A DNA stretch of 64,000 nucleotides from positions 43,478 to 107,477 of the forward strand of contig NZ_JBNPXI010000015.1 of assembly GCF_050433385.1 (NCBI RefSeq), in the 5' to 3' direction. This stretch comes from Brassicibacter mesophilus (GTDB taxonomy: Bacteria; Bacillota; Clostridia; Tissierellales; Proteiniboraceae). Every line of letters starts with the position of its first letter. Position 1 is the first letter of the stretch. Of this stretch, positions 51,041 to 59,750 are shown piece by piece. Both the position numbers and the translations under genes were made by a program. The notes beneath the pieces are model-generated. The model was not told the DNA's origin. It saw only the letters and a program-made list of their open reading frames with translations, and ran no database searches.

Positions 51041-52765
51041 ATGATAATTGATTTCAAGCTAGAGAAGCTTTCAGGTCACGCCAATAGCGGCAAAGTTGGC
51101 AAGATATATAAAAATGTGAATGACATAATAAATGCTGGAGAGGAATTTCTTGACATAGAATCAAATAAAGGAAATATTACGGTATGTGCAGATGTTAGTG
51201 GAACAATTAAGAGCATAGAAGTTAAAGCTGGTGATATGGTTAAAAAAGGCGATATTTTAGCTAAGATCGAAGGAGAGCAAATAAAAAAAGAAAACGATCA
51301 AGAGACTAAAAGCATGACTGGATTTAACTATATGGGAAGCTTAATGAAACCAAAAAAAGAAGATATAGATGTAGATATTACTATAATTGGAGCTGGTCCA
51401 GGTGGATATGTAGCTGCTATACAGGCGGCTAAATCCGGCGCAAAAGTAGCGCTTGTTGAAAAAGAAAACATAGGCGGTACCTGCTTAAACTGGGGATGTA
51501 TCCCAACTAAAGCCTTCGTCAGATCATCAGAAGTATTTAAACACTTGAAAGAATCGGAAAACTACGGATTATTTGCAGAAAATATATCAGTAGATATAAA
51601 TAAGGTAGTAGATAGAAAGAATGAAATAGTAAAGCAATTAGTTGGTGGTATTCAGTATTTAATAGAGAAAAACAATATACTGCTATTTAAGGGAAATGGG
51701 AAGATACTTGATAAAAATACAGTTTTTACGAAGCATGGCAATAAGGAAACTACTATCCATACTAAAAATATCATAATAGCTACTGGCTCTGAATCTTCGT
51801 TGATTCCTATAAAAGGTGTTGACTCATCAAACGTAATGACGAGCAAAGAAATGCTAGATATAAAATCAATGCCACAGAAATTAATAGTTGTTGGTGGCGG
51901 TGTAATAGGTATGGAATTTGCTTTTGTATTTAGAAATTTTGGTGTAGAAGTATCAGTTGTAGAATATGCTGATAGTATATTAGCAACCTTAGATGATGAT
52001 ATTTCATGTGAAATTACTTCAATCGCTAAAGAAAAAGGTATAAAAATATATACTAGTTCGAAAGTTGAAGAAATTATCGACACAGAAGATAGACAAAGTG
52101 TAGTGGCATTTTCAAAAGGTGATAAGAAACATTATGTAACTGCGGATAAAATACTATTAGCTGTTGGAAGACAACCTAGCATTAATGGATTAGACGTTAA
52201 GGAGCTTGGTATTGAGCTAAATGACAGAGGCAGAGGAATAAAGGTAAATGAAAAAATGCAGACTAATGTTCCTAATATTTATGCTATAGGTGATGTTACA
52301 AATATTATACAGCTGGCTCATATTGCCTCACATCAGGGAATAGTTGCAGTAGAAAACATACTGGACAAAGATGAGAAAATGAACTATGATGTAATACCGA
52401 GCGCAATATTTACTGATCCAGAGATAGCTGTGGTAGGTATAAGTGAGAAAGATGCTAAAAAACAGAACATAGAAGTATCTGTTGGCAAATTTCCGTTTGC
52501 AGCAAATGGAAAGGCACTTACATTAGGTGAAACTAGAGGATTTGTTAAGGTTATTAAAGATAAGACTTCAGATAAAATAATTGGTGCAGCAATCATTGGG
52601 CCTCATGCAACTGACTTAATTCATGAATTAGCTTTAGCAATAAGAAATGGTTTGAAAGATATAGATATAATAAAAACAGTTCATGCACATCCAACTACAT
52701 CAGAAGCGATACATGAAGCTGTATTAGCTTCAACAAGCTTTGGAGCACTTCATTTTGCTGAATAA
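51041..52765 (+). CDS. lpdA: Dihydrolipoyl dehydrogenase with N-terminal lipoyl domain
   Basis: 574 residues. Residues 1-80 are a lipoyl domain with the attachment Lys43 in IESNKGN; a linker follows to 108; then the flavoprotein: FAD motif GAGPGG (117-122), redox pair GGTCLNWGC (Cys148, Cys153), NAD motif GGGVIGMEF, and the C-terminal HAHPTTSE with His550/Glu555 as proton relay. It oxidises bound dihydrolipoate and reduces NAD, or the reverse. No 2-oxoacid dehydrogenase or glycine-cleavage gene is near; instead the AhpD-like gene precedes it, so it may reduce that protein through its own lipoyl arm (hypothesis). AAAAGGGG precedes the ATG. Confidence 0.92.
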   Translation: MIIDFKLEKLSGHANSGKVGKIYKNVNDIINAGEEFLDIESNKGNITVCADVSGTIKSIEVKAGDMVKKGDILAKIEGEQIKKENDQETKSMTGFNYMGSLMKPKKEDIDVDITIIGAGPGGYVAAIQAAKSGAKVALVEKENIGGTCLNWGCIPTKAFVRSSEVFKHLKESENYGLFAENISVDINKVVDRKNEIVKQLVGGIQYLIEKNNILLFKGNGKILDKNTVFTKHGNKETTIHTKNIIIATGSESSLIPIKGVDSSNVMTSKEMLDIKSMPQKLIVVGGGVIGMEFAFVFRNFGVEVSVVEYADSILATLDDDISCEITSIAKEKGIKIYTSSKVEEIIDTEDRQSVVAFSKGDKKHYVTADKILLAVGRQPSINGLDVKELGIELNDRGRGIKVNEKMQTNVPNIYAIGDVTNIIQLAHIASHQGIVAVENILDKDEKMNYDVIPSAIFTDPEIAVVGISEKDAKKQNIEVSVGKFPFAANGKALTLGETRGFVKVIKDKTSDKIIGAAIIGPHATDLIHELALAIRNGLKDIDIIKTVHAHPTTSEAIHEAVLASTSFGALHFAE

Positions 52766-52788
52766 GCATTTGCTTAATAAATATAATG

Positions 52789-52829
52789 AGCTTTCAATAA
52801 TCTGAAATAGATTAATTGAAGGCTTTTTA
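52789..52829 (+). terminator. Terminator of lpdA
   Basis: AGCTTTCAATAATCT and AGATTAATTGAAGGCT pair, followed by TTTTTAATTTTG. Confidence 0.82.
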
Positions 52830-52949
52830 ATTTTGTTTTAATCTTGTGTATCTATATAAAAGACTATAAAATACTGATATAATAAGTAAATGTATAATAA
52901 TTTTAAAGATAAATTATCTAATATAGATAAATTACTAGGAGATAATTAC

Positions 52950-53663
52950 ATGAAGTTAAAAATAGAGTATAATTCACAGATTATTGAATTTATAGTTGAG
53001 TATAGGAAAAGAAAAACTTTTGAAATAAGTATAGATCCTCCAGATATAGTTAAGGTTGCTGCGCCTATTGGTGCAAAGGAAGATATTATTGTGAAAATTG
53101 TTGAATCAAAGGCAAAATGGATAATTAAAAAACTTTCTTTTTTTAGAGAAATTGGTTATGTAAGAGAAAGAAGAGAATATGCAGCAGGAGAAGTTTTTAT
53201 GTATCTGGGGAAAAATTATTCATTACACATTGCTATAGACGAATCAGTAAATAAGCCTACTATAAAGTTGTATCATGATATGCTGTGTTTGACAACAAAT
53301 ACAAATGATAAAGAAATAATTAAAGCAACAATAAAAGAATGGTATATACAAAAGACATATGAAAATGTGTTTCAAAAGGTTGAACATTATCAGCCATATT
53401 TTACAGTACAGCCAAAATACATAAAGGTTAAAGAACAGAAAAAAAGGTGGGGAAGCTGTGGCACTAACAGACATATTCTTTTTAATTGGCGTTGCTCTAT
53501 GGCTCCTTCCTATGTTATTGATTATATAGTTGTCCATGAAATGAGTCATTTAGTTCACATGAATCACTCACAAGACTTTTGGAAACTTGTAGAAAGTATT
53601 ATTCCAAACTATAGAAAAGCAAAAGAATGGCTTAAAAGGAATGGTTTTAGGATGTTTTTATAG
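52950..53663 (+). CDS. YgjP-like (DUF45) metallopeptidase domain protein
   Basis: 237 residues. The C-terminal third has the family signature RWGSCGTNRHILFNWR, then VVHEMSHLVHMNHSQDFW with the zinc motif HEMSH and third His, as in SprT/YgjP-type peptidases. Cytosolic, no signal peptide. The ATG at 52950 has TAGGAGATAATT upstream; an in-frame ATG at 52890 lacks a site. The 3' end overlaps the convergent DUF881 gene by 6 bases. Substrate unknown. Confidence 0.88.
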   Translation: MKLKIEYNSQIIEFIVEYRKRKTFEISIDPPDIVKVAAPIGAKEDIIVKIVESKAKWIIKKLSFFREIGYVRERREYAAGEVFMYLGKNYSLHIAIDESVNKPTIKLYHDMLCLTTNTNDKEIIKATIKEWYIQKTYENVFQKVEHYQPYFTVQPKYIKVKEQKKRWGSCGTNRHILFNWRCSMAPSYVIDYIVVHEMSHLVHMNHSQDFWKLVESIIPNYRKAKEWLKRNGFRMFL

Positions 53664-54401
53664 GTTAGTATCTTCTATTGGATTTACATAAGGCTTCACA
53701 TACTTAAAATCTATTTCTTTGCTTGTTCTAGGTATCTGAATATCGCTTTCCTTATTAATATCTACTTTGATACTTGGCATATTTTTCAAAACATCTAGTC
53801 CACCATCTCTTAAAGTAAGGATATACTCTAGCTCTTTAGGATCTCCTATTACTTTAATTATGACAGGTGGATTAATCATGTATTCATCTATTTCCAATGC
53901 ATTATTTTTAACATATATTGTTGAATAAGAAGTGTATCTTATATCATTTATTGATATTGCCTCAGCATTAGCTGCATTTAATGAACTAATAACATGAAGG
54001 AATAGATCATAGTTTTCTGCAATAGTATTAGTACCATCACCGAAGGTTATATCTTCTTGAAGTTCATCGATTCTAATTATAATTCCAGAACCCGATACAT
54101 CAGTATTTCCTAAAAAAATACTGTACATTTGCAACTCATTATAAAGCTTGTTGAAAAAATTATTATTTTTAGAAAAGTCTTCCTCTATTATTCTAATCGT
54201 GCTCTCAATGTTGTCTAGCTCATTTCTTAACTGTTCTTTCTGCATCGATAATGCTTCTAGGTTTAATGCCAGTGTTTTTATTCTTACAGTAGGATTAATC
54301 CCATCTGTGACATTTTGAGTTGTATTAAATTGTATTGAAAGTATGATACCTAATAGGATACAAGCTATAAACATAGTTATTTTCTCTTTTAAACCTTTCA
54401 A
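53658..54401 (-). CDS. DUF881 family protein
   Basis: 247 residues with an N-terminal signal anchor (residues 8-25), a coiled coil (about 40-85, MQKEQLRNELDNIESTIRII), and the DUF881 core: GSGIIIRIDELQ near 110, NYDLFLHVISSLNAANAEAISINDIR near 133 and PPVIIKVIGDPKELE near 180. Members (YlxW/YlxX type) are often beside cell-division genes; here the gene is alone. Start TTG with TTGGAGGAATACC as ribosome binding site. Extracytoplasmic, role unknown. Confidence 0.87.
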   Translation of the reverse strand: MKGLKEKITMFIACILLGIILSIQFNTTQNVTDGINPTVRIKTLALNLEALSMQKEQLRNELDNIESTIRIIEEDFSKNNNFFNKLYNELQMYSIFLGNTDVSGSGIIIRIDELQEDITFGDGTNTIAENYDLFLHVISSLNAANAEAISINDIRYTSYSTIYVKNNALEIDEYMINPPVIIKVIGDPKELEYILTLRDGGLDVLKNMPSIKVDINKESDIQIPRTSKEIDFKYVKPYVNPIEDTNL

Positions 54402-54638
54402 TGGTATTCCTCCAATGAATAATTTATTTCTTTAGATCCATTTTACCACATAATATGGTTTAATTTCCAAATAAATTATTTTAATAAATACTAAGTTATA
54501 AGCAGTGAGATATCTGAGATTACAACTAGAAATGAGTTTCTATGAGCAAATTTTTCAACATGTAGAATAAAGGTAAAAAAGTATTAATATAGAATATATA
54601 AGTTAGGTGTGATTATTATATGGAAAGGAGAGGCAATT

Positions 54639-54902
54639 ATGGGGAACAGTAAAGTTGTTGAAGTTCTTTCATGGATTTTAGTTTTTATTGGATTTGGAAT
54701 TCCTTTAAATATTCTATTTATTTATACTTTTAAAAATCCTAAAGGTAGTATTAACTGGGGAAGAAGAATATCTTATAAGAACGAAGAAGATCTTGAGCCT
54801 ACTGAATTCACAGTGGACCGTTTAAAATTTGGAAGCATTTTAGGTATTATACTTATAAATTTGATATTTATAAATTGGTTAATTCAAATTATTAAAATGT
54901 AG
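54639..54902 (+). CDS. Small membrane protein with two helices, unknown
   Basis: 87 residues: helix near 8-28 (VLSWILVFIGFGIPLNILFI), a polar middle with NWGRRISYKNEEDLEPTEF, and a C-terminal helix near 62-84. Family not certain; the layout recalls small uncharacterised Firmicutes proteins of the DUF6199 kind. AAAGGAGAGG lies 7 bases before the ATG at 54639. Convergent with the glutaredoxin gene across a shared terminator. Confidence 0.7.
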   Translation: MGNSKVVEVLSWILVFIGFGIPLNILFIYTFKNPKGSINWGRRISYKNEEDLEPTEFTVDRLKFGSILGIILINLIFINWLIQIIKM

Positions 54903-54922
54903 AGAATAAGATATACGTAGAA

Positions 54923-54954
54923 AAACTCCTTTTTGGAAAGGAGTTTAAATTTTT
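54923..54954. terminator. Bidirectional terminator
   Basis: AAACTCCTTT and AAAGGAGTTT pair around TTGG; T-rich on the plus side, A-rich on the other. Confidence 0.78.
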
Positions 54955-54964
54955 ACTAACATTA

Positions 54965-55219
54965 CTATTTAAATATTTCATTGAATTTTCCATTACGATG
55001 TAGTTCCAAAAGATCGTCACATCCACCTATAAACCTTTTATTTACAAAAATCTGAGGAACAGTACCAATTCCAGTCTTTTCCTCTAACTCATCAAGCTTA
55101 TATTTTTGATTAGATATCTCTATTTCAGTATAATCAACTTTTTCTTTACTTAAAAGTTCTTTGGACTTAATACAGAATGGACAAGTTTTAAAAGTGTAAA
55201 TTGTAATATTTTTACTCAT
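54965..55219 (-). CDS. grxC: Glutaredoxin
   Basis: 84 residues, complete glutaredoxin: active site CPFC (residues 13-16) after ITIYTFKT, GTVPQIFVNKRFIGGCDDL with the cis-Pro and GG-CDD glutathione-site motif. It reduces protein disulfides in the cytosol, using glutathione or another thiol. AGGAGGT lies 7 bases before the ATG. Many Clostridia lack glutathione, so the physiological reductant is uncertain. Gene stands alone. Confidence 0.93.
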   Translation of the reverse strand: MSKNITIYTFKTCPFCIKSKELLSKEKVDYTEIEISNQKYKLDELEEKTGIGTVPQIFVNKRFIGGCDDLLELHRNGKFNEIFK

Positions 55220-55644
55220 AAAATACCTCCTGTTAAAATAGCTTTTCTTGTGTATTTTTTCATATGTAATAACCTTTAATTATAATTACCCTTTTTCTAA
55301 ATAAATAACCTTAGTTTTATAATTTGTATTAATATATGATGATTACAACTTTATAATCCTATTTTATTAAGCTTTGATTGCAAGAATTTCTCCAACTCCA
55401 TCAACTATAACTATAAAAACTATCTATATACCATTGAGTATCTATGGAAACTCTCTATAAGAATTGTTTGAAGATTGAACATTTGATAGACTACTAATGT
55501 GTGTGTTAACTTAACATTGAGCATTAGAGATACAGTAAAAAGGATCTCAAGGATAATTGACTAAATAATAATTTCTTCATAAAGGTTTTGCTAACAAAGC
55601 AATATATAGGATTTACAAAGAAAAATTATAAGGGGGATTAATTA
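55220..55644. other. 425-base gene-free gap
   Basis: Divergent intergenic region between glutaredoxin and the double-cubane reductase gene. I see no convincing ORF, riboswitch or strong hairpin. A weak promoter-like TTGACT (near 55558) precedes the reductase gene; GGGGG at 55632 is its ribosome binding site. Confidence 0.5.
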
Positions 55645-56790
55645 ATGAGACCAGAAATCATGGCAGAAGTAGAAGCACTAAGAGGTGTTAACTCAGTAAA
55701 AATTAAAGAAGCAAGTGAAGCTGGAAAGAAGATAGTAGGAATGTATTGTGTTTTTTCTCCACAAGAAATTGCACTAGCAGCAGATGCGATTTCTGTTACA
55801 CTTTGCGGTACAAGCCAGGCGCCAATAGAAGAAGCTGAAAAAGAACTTCCAAGAAACTTATGCCCGCTAATCAAATCAAGCTATGGATTTGCTATTACTG
55901 ATAAGTGTCCATATTTCTATTTTTCAGATGTATTATTAGCAGAGACGACTTGCGACGGTAAGAAAAAAATGTATGAATTGATGTCGAAAATAAAACCTAT
56001 GCATGTAATGAATTTACCACAAACAGCTAATGCAGAAGATTCTTTGAAGTTATGGGAAAAGGAAATGGTTTATTTTAAAGAATTTTTAGAGAATCAGTTT
56101 GGAGTAGAAATAACAGACGAAAAACTAAGAGCTGCTATTAAATTAATGAATAGAGAAAGAAAAGCAATGAAGCGTCTTCATCAATTAAATGCTCACAAGC
56201 CAGCACCTTTAACAGGAATGGATATGATGCTTGCACAGTGGCTAAAAGGATTTAATGTAGACAAAGAAGCTGGGATTACGCTAATAGAAAAACTGATAGA
56301 AGAAGTTGAAGGACAAATGGAAAAAGGAATCTATGCTTTTGATGAAAAAGCGCCTCGTATTCTTCTAACTGGATGTCCTATAGGAAGTGGTTCTGAAAAA
56401 GTGCTAAAAATACTTGAGGAATCAGGTGCTAGTGTAGTTGCATTGGAGAATTGTACAGGTTACAAAGGACTTGATGTGCTGGTTGATGAAGATAAAGACC
56501 CTATTACTGCTTTGGCTGAAAAATATTTATCTACCCCATGCTCTTGTATGACAAATAACAATGGTAGACTTGATTTAATCGAGAGACTATCAAAAGAATA
56601 TCAAGTTGATGGAATAGTAGATTTAACGTGGCAGGCTTGTCACACATATAATATTGAATCTTTCACAGTTAAAAGCTTTGCGAAGGATACATTAAATATT
56701 CCTTTCCTTCAAATTGAAACAGATTACTCTGATTCAGATGTTGGTCAAATAAAGGTAAGAGTAGAGGCATTTTTAGAGGGAATAAAATAA
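55645..56790 (+). CDS. Double-cubane-cluster anaerobic reductase (HgdB/YjiM family)
   Basis: 381 residues, single-chain member of the 2-hydroxyacyl-CoA dehydratase family. Candidate cluster ligands: Cys35 (MYCVFSPQEI), Cys54 (VTLCGTS), Cys73 (NLCPLIKSSYGF), Cys88 (DKCPYF), Cys103 (TTCDGKKK) and later STPCSCMTN and WQACHTYN. The (CP.IKS..GF, CDGKKKM) pattern and single-subunit form next to one activase fit the double-cubane proteins that hold an [8Fe-9S] cluster and reduce small molecules at low potential. GGGGG precedes the ATG; the activase gene overlaps the stop (TAATG). Physiological substrate unknown. Confidence 0.88.
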   Translation: MRPEIMAEVEALRGVNSVKIKEASEAGKKIVGMYCVFSPQEIALAADAISVTLCGTSQAPIEEAEKELPRNLCPLIKSSYGFAITDKCPYFYFSDVLLAETTCDGKKKMYELMSKIKPMHVMNLPQTANAEDSLKLWEKEMVYFKEFLENQFGVEITDEKLRAAIKLMNRERKAMKRLHQLNAHKPAPLTGMDMMLAQWLKGFNVDKEAGITLIEKLIEEVEGQMEKGIYAFDEKAPRILLTGCPIGSGSEKVLKILEESGASVVALENCTGYKGLDVLVDEDKDPITALAEKYLSTPCSCMTNNNGRLDLIERLSKEYQVDGIVDLTWQACHTYNIESFTVKSFAKDTLNIPFLQIETDYSDSDVGQIKVRVEAFLEGIK

Positions 56791-57554
56791 TGTATAGTGT
56801 TGGAATTGATGTAGGATCGGTCGCTGCTAAAGCTGTAATATTTGATGGTCAAGAAATAGTTGCAAAGGAAATGATCCCTACAGGGTGGAGTCCTAAAGAA
56901 TCGGGTCTTAAGCTATTTAAGGAGATTACAACAAAAGCAAATATTGAAAGAGATGAGATTAAAACTATAGTTGGAACTGGGTACGGACGAGTAGCGTTGC
57001 CATTTATAGACAAGAAAATAACTGAGATTACTTGTCATGGAAAAGGAGCTCACTTTATTGACTCTAGTATCAGAACAGTTATTGATATTGGAGGTCAGGA
57101 TAGCAAGGTTATAAAGTTGGATGAAGAAGGTAACATTATTGATTTCCTTATGAATGATAAATGCGCTGCTGGAACTGGACGATTTTTGCAAGTGATGGCT
57201 CATGCGCTAGGAATAGATGTAGGCGACCTTTCTCACATTGCGGAAGGTGCGGAACCTCAAACTATAAGTAGTATGTGTACTGTATTTGCAGAATCAGAAA
57301 TTATAAGCTTAATGGCCAGTGGGGCATCAAAAGAAAGCATTGCAGCAGGACTTCTTCAATCAGTATGTAGCAAAACTTACACTCTTGCAAGCAAGGTGGG
57401 AGTTTCAAATAAAGCCTTTTTCTCTGGAGGAGTCTCTAAAAACTATTTACTGGGTAAGCTTTTAAGCGAAAAATTAGGAGTAGAAGTGTTTTCATCGGAT
57501 CTTTCACAATATTTAGGAGCCATTGGAGCAGCAGTAATTGGTTATGGATGTTAA
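56790..57554 (+). CDS. Acyl-CoA dehydratase activase / double-cubane reductase activator (HgdC/YjiL family)
   Basis: 254 residues, ASKHA ATPase fold: phosphate-1 loop GIDVGSVAAKAVI at the start, TVIDIGGQDSKVI near 96, and the [4Fe-4S] ligands Cys125 (NDKCAAGTGRFL) and Cys163 (SMCTVFAESE), shared between two subunits of the dimer. It uses ATP hydrolysis to lift an electron into the partner protein encoded just before. The start overlaps the previous stop, so the two are coupled. Ends at a bidirectional terminator. Confidence 0.92.
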   Translation: MYSVGIDVGSVAAKAVIFDGQEIVAKEMIPTGWSPKESGLKLFKEITTKANIERDEIKTIVGTGYGRVALPFIDKKITEITCHGKGAHFIDSSIRTVIDIGGQDSKVIKLDEEGNIIDFLMNDKCAAGTGRFLQVMAHALGIDVGDLSHIAEGAEPQTISSMCTVFAESEIISLMASGASKESIAAGLLQSVCSKTYTLASKVGVSNKAFFSGGVSKNYLLGKLLSEKLGVEVFSSDLSQYLGAIGAAVIGYGC

Positions 57555-57569
57555 AATTTTATATACTAT

Positions 57570-57609
57570 AACAGGCAGATAAATTGTTTCGATTAGTTAT
57601 CTGCCTGTT
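57570..57609. terminator. Bidirectional terminator
   Basis: AACAGGCAGATAA and TTATCTGCCTGTT pair perfectly around a 14-base loop between convergent genes. Confidence 0.8.
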
Positions 57610-57632
57610 GATCTTTTTGTACTTAAATATAT

Positions 57633-58019
57633 CTATTGACGCCACTTCATAAACATATTTTCAATTATTGCTACACCTTTATACATTAGGGCAGCGAGTA
57701 TAGCAAGAATTATAACACTCATCATTACCAGATCAAGCTTAAATACTTGACCTCCATATACTATCAAGTAACCTATACCAGCTTTAGATACCAAGAACTC
57801 TCCAACAATAACACCAACCCAAGCTAATCCTATGTTGACTTTGAGAGTACTTACCATAGTTGGAATACTTGCTGGAAATACAACTTTTTTTAGAATTTGA
57901 AATTTGGTTGCTCCAAATGTTTTTAGCATCTTAATTTTATCTTCATCTACTTCGATAAAGCTGTTAAAGACATTCATTATAGTTATAACAATCGACACAG
58001 CGATTGTATATAGATACAA
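57633..58019 (-). pseudogene. Truncated SsuC/TauC-type ABC permease
   Basis: 128 codons encode only the C-terminal half of a nitrate/sulfonate/taurine-type permease: LKTFGATKFQILKKVVFPAS (EAA loop), TLKVNIGLAWVGVIVGEFL, KAGIGYLIVYGGQVFK. A complete protein is about 250 residues. The 5' half is missing where the IS3-family relic begins at about 58025, so the gene was probably cut by that insertion or by a deletion next to it. No ribosome binding site lies before the remaining frame. Confidence 0.82.
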
Positions 58020-58137
58020 TTAAAAATTTAGCTGAATGATTTATCCTTTATTTATGTATTTTTTCAAATTCATCGACTCTATCTTTTATTAACTCTAACG
58101 TATGTTAAATCGCTCACTACAGTTGCATAAGGTTTAT

Positions 58138-58542
58138 CTATATTGTGAATGCTCTATTTAGTTTATTAGCTATCTTAGATTCATTACATTTATCAATATG
58201 AGGCTTGTATTGAGCTACTGTGTAATTAGATACTAAATCATTTAACTTCATGATTCTGCCTATCTTCCTCCTTGATGCTACATAGCCTAATTTCTTAAGC
58301 TCTACTTTGATTTTCCTAGTTCCATAGTTATTTCTACTTGATTTGAATATTTTAATGATTTTACGAGATATTTCGTCACCTGATAGATCGACTTTAGATT
58401 TATAGTAATATGTGCTTCTAGGGAGTTGTAGGATTTTACACATTGCTGATACACTGTACTTGTGAGTATTGCTATTAATCACATTTACTTTTGTTCTAAT
58501 ATCAGCGCCGCTTGCTTTCAAGTGACTTACTTGGCAATTCAT
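58138..58542 (-). pseudogene. IS3-family transposase OrfB fragment
   Basis: 134 codons with the OrfB N-terminal region: HKYSVSAMCKILQLPRSTYY, then the HTH_21 domain SSRNNYGTRKIKVELKKLGY and KIGRIMKLNDLVSNY. It stops at NRAFTI, just where the DDE integrase core should begin; that core's first motif appears in another frame downstream. Confidence 0.82.
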
Positions 58543-58556
58543 TGCCTTAGTAGAAC

Positions 58557-58820
58557 TTATCCTTTAGGGCGAATATCATTTTCCATCTTTAATTGCTGGT
58601 TCTCTTTTCTTAGTTTTATTAGCTCATTTTCTTCTGGAGAGTTATTATCTTTTTCTTTGAAAGAGCCGGTAGTTTGACTTCTTTTAATCTAAGCATTGAA
58701 GACTGTTGGTATTAAGTCATATTCAGCAATAATATCTTTCTTAGGTTTACCATTTTCATATAGCCTCACCATTTGCTCTTTGAATTCTTCAGTGTAAGTT
58801 CTTCTTTATCTTTTAGGCAT
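58557..58820 (-). pseudogene. IS3-family transposase OrfA with two in-frame stops
   Basis: The frame from ATG at 58820 reads MPKR, TAA, RRTYTEEFKEQMVRLYENGK, then PKKDIIAEYDLIPTVFNA, TAG (58691-58689, where Trp is usual), IKRSQTTGSFKEK and ENELIKLRKENQQLKMENDI. This is the IS150-type helix-turn-helix and leucine zipper. AAAAGGAG stands before the ATG. Confidence 0.8.
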
Positions 58821-59086
58821 ATAAACAAATCTCCTTTTAATATATTGTTATCAGTTTACATGATCTTAATTTTATTGTCTAGTTTACTGTAGCCGATCCA
58901 ATCTTTCTATTAGAGGATTCAACATTGATGAATATGGTGGGAGGGTTAATATAAATAGAGTATCTTTATGAAGTTTGATAAATATTTTGATAGCCTCAAA
59001 AGTATGAATTATAGTATTGCCCTAAAATAGAAATACTTTTTTATGACAGAGGTATAGTTAGTATGCGTTAGGTAATATGTAAATAT

Positions 59087-59443
59087 CTAATTAACACCCA
59101 TATTCCTATACTTAAGTGGTGTAGTACCAGTAATTCTTTTAAAAGTCATATTATAATAGTTTTGATTATTATAACCTACAGAAAGTGCTACTTCTAATAT
59201 GGATAAATTTGTATTTACTAATAAATCCTTACTTTTTTTTATTCTAACTTGATTAAGAAACTGGGAATAAGTCTTTCCTGTTTCTTTTTTGAATAAATTA
59301 CAAAAATAACACTTATTTAAACCTAAATGTTTTGCTATATAATTTAAATTTAAAGGCTTTTTATAATTATTCTTAGTATATTCAATAGATTTTCTTACAT
59401 GAAAGTTATAAACCTCATTATTAATAGTATTTTTTGTTAGCAA
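59087..59443 (-). CDS. Short AraC-type regulator (DNA-binding domain only)
   Basis: 118 residues that are almost only the AraC helix-turn-helix pair: SIEYTKNNYKKPLNLNYIAK, HLGLNKCYFCNLFKKETG, and the second helix-turn-helix LSILEVALSVGYNNQNYYN with FKRITGTTPLKYR. Family members usually have an extra 150-200-residue sensor domain, absent here. Start TTG with GAAGGAGGG upstream; a longer frame from 59512 is less likely. An unused AGGAGGT lies at about 59584 on the same strand, so the sensor domain may have been lost. Divergent from the siderophore uptake operon, its probable target. Confidence 0.8.
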   Translation of the reverse strand: MLTKNTINNEVYNFHVRKSIEYTKNNYKKPLNLNYIAKHLGLNKCYFCNLFKKETGKTYSQFLNQVRIKKSKDLLVNTNLSILEVALSVGYNNQNYYNMTFKRITGTTPLKYRNMGVN

Positions 59444-59661
59444 AATAAGCCCTCCTTCATTTATGCAAGCAAGAATGATTTCATAAGTGACTAAGTAGTT
59501 ATAAAAAAGCATAAAGTCAGTAGTACTGTGAGTACTTTAATTAAGTAGGATAGAAGTAAAAGAATAGCATTAGATAATTTTAAAACCTCCTAAATATAGT
59601 TATAAAAAAACAAATATAGTTAAAGATTAATAACTTCTTTAATGATAGACTGATATTAATT

Positions 59662-59680
59662 GAAAATGATTATCAAAATC
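59662..59680. promoter_or_regulatory. Fur box
   Basis: GAAAATGATTATCAAAATC matches the GATAATGATTATC-type Fur consensus closely and lies between the AraC gene and the iron-uptake operon, 70 bases before the first start codon. It implies repression when iron is plentiful. Confidence 0.75.
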
Positions 59681-59750
59681 ATACGAATTTTTATTATATC
59701 AAATTTAAATAATATGTGTCAAATAAGTTAGTAGTCATATAGGAGGCATT

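Larger units (their letters stand above)
58025..58890 (-). mobile_element. Decayed IS3-family (IS150-like) insertion sequence
   Basis: Minus strand: an OrfA relic (58820-58557), an OrfB relic (58542-58138), the start of the integrase core in a third frame (58130-58080, ATVVSDLTYVRVNKR) and a possible OrfB end (VDEFEKIHK, near 58055). Two stops, at least two frameshifts and an internal deletion make it inactive. Exact ends and terminal repeats are not identified; the right end is probably near CTACAGTAAACTAG at about 58875-58890. Confidence 0.75.

Noticed and set aside
53244..53549. 101-codon minus-strand frame
   Set aside because: Shadow of the YgjP-like peptidase gene; cysteine- and aromatic-rich nonsense composition.
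58462..58677. 71-codon plus-strand frame
   Set aside because: It runs opposite to the IS3 OrfA/OrfB relics and has no independent support.
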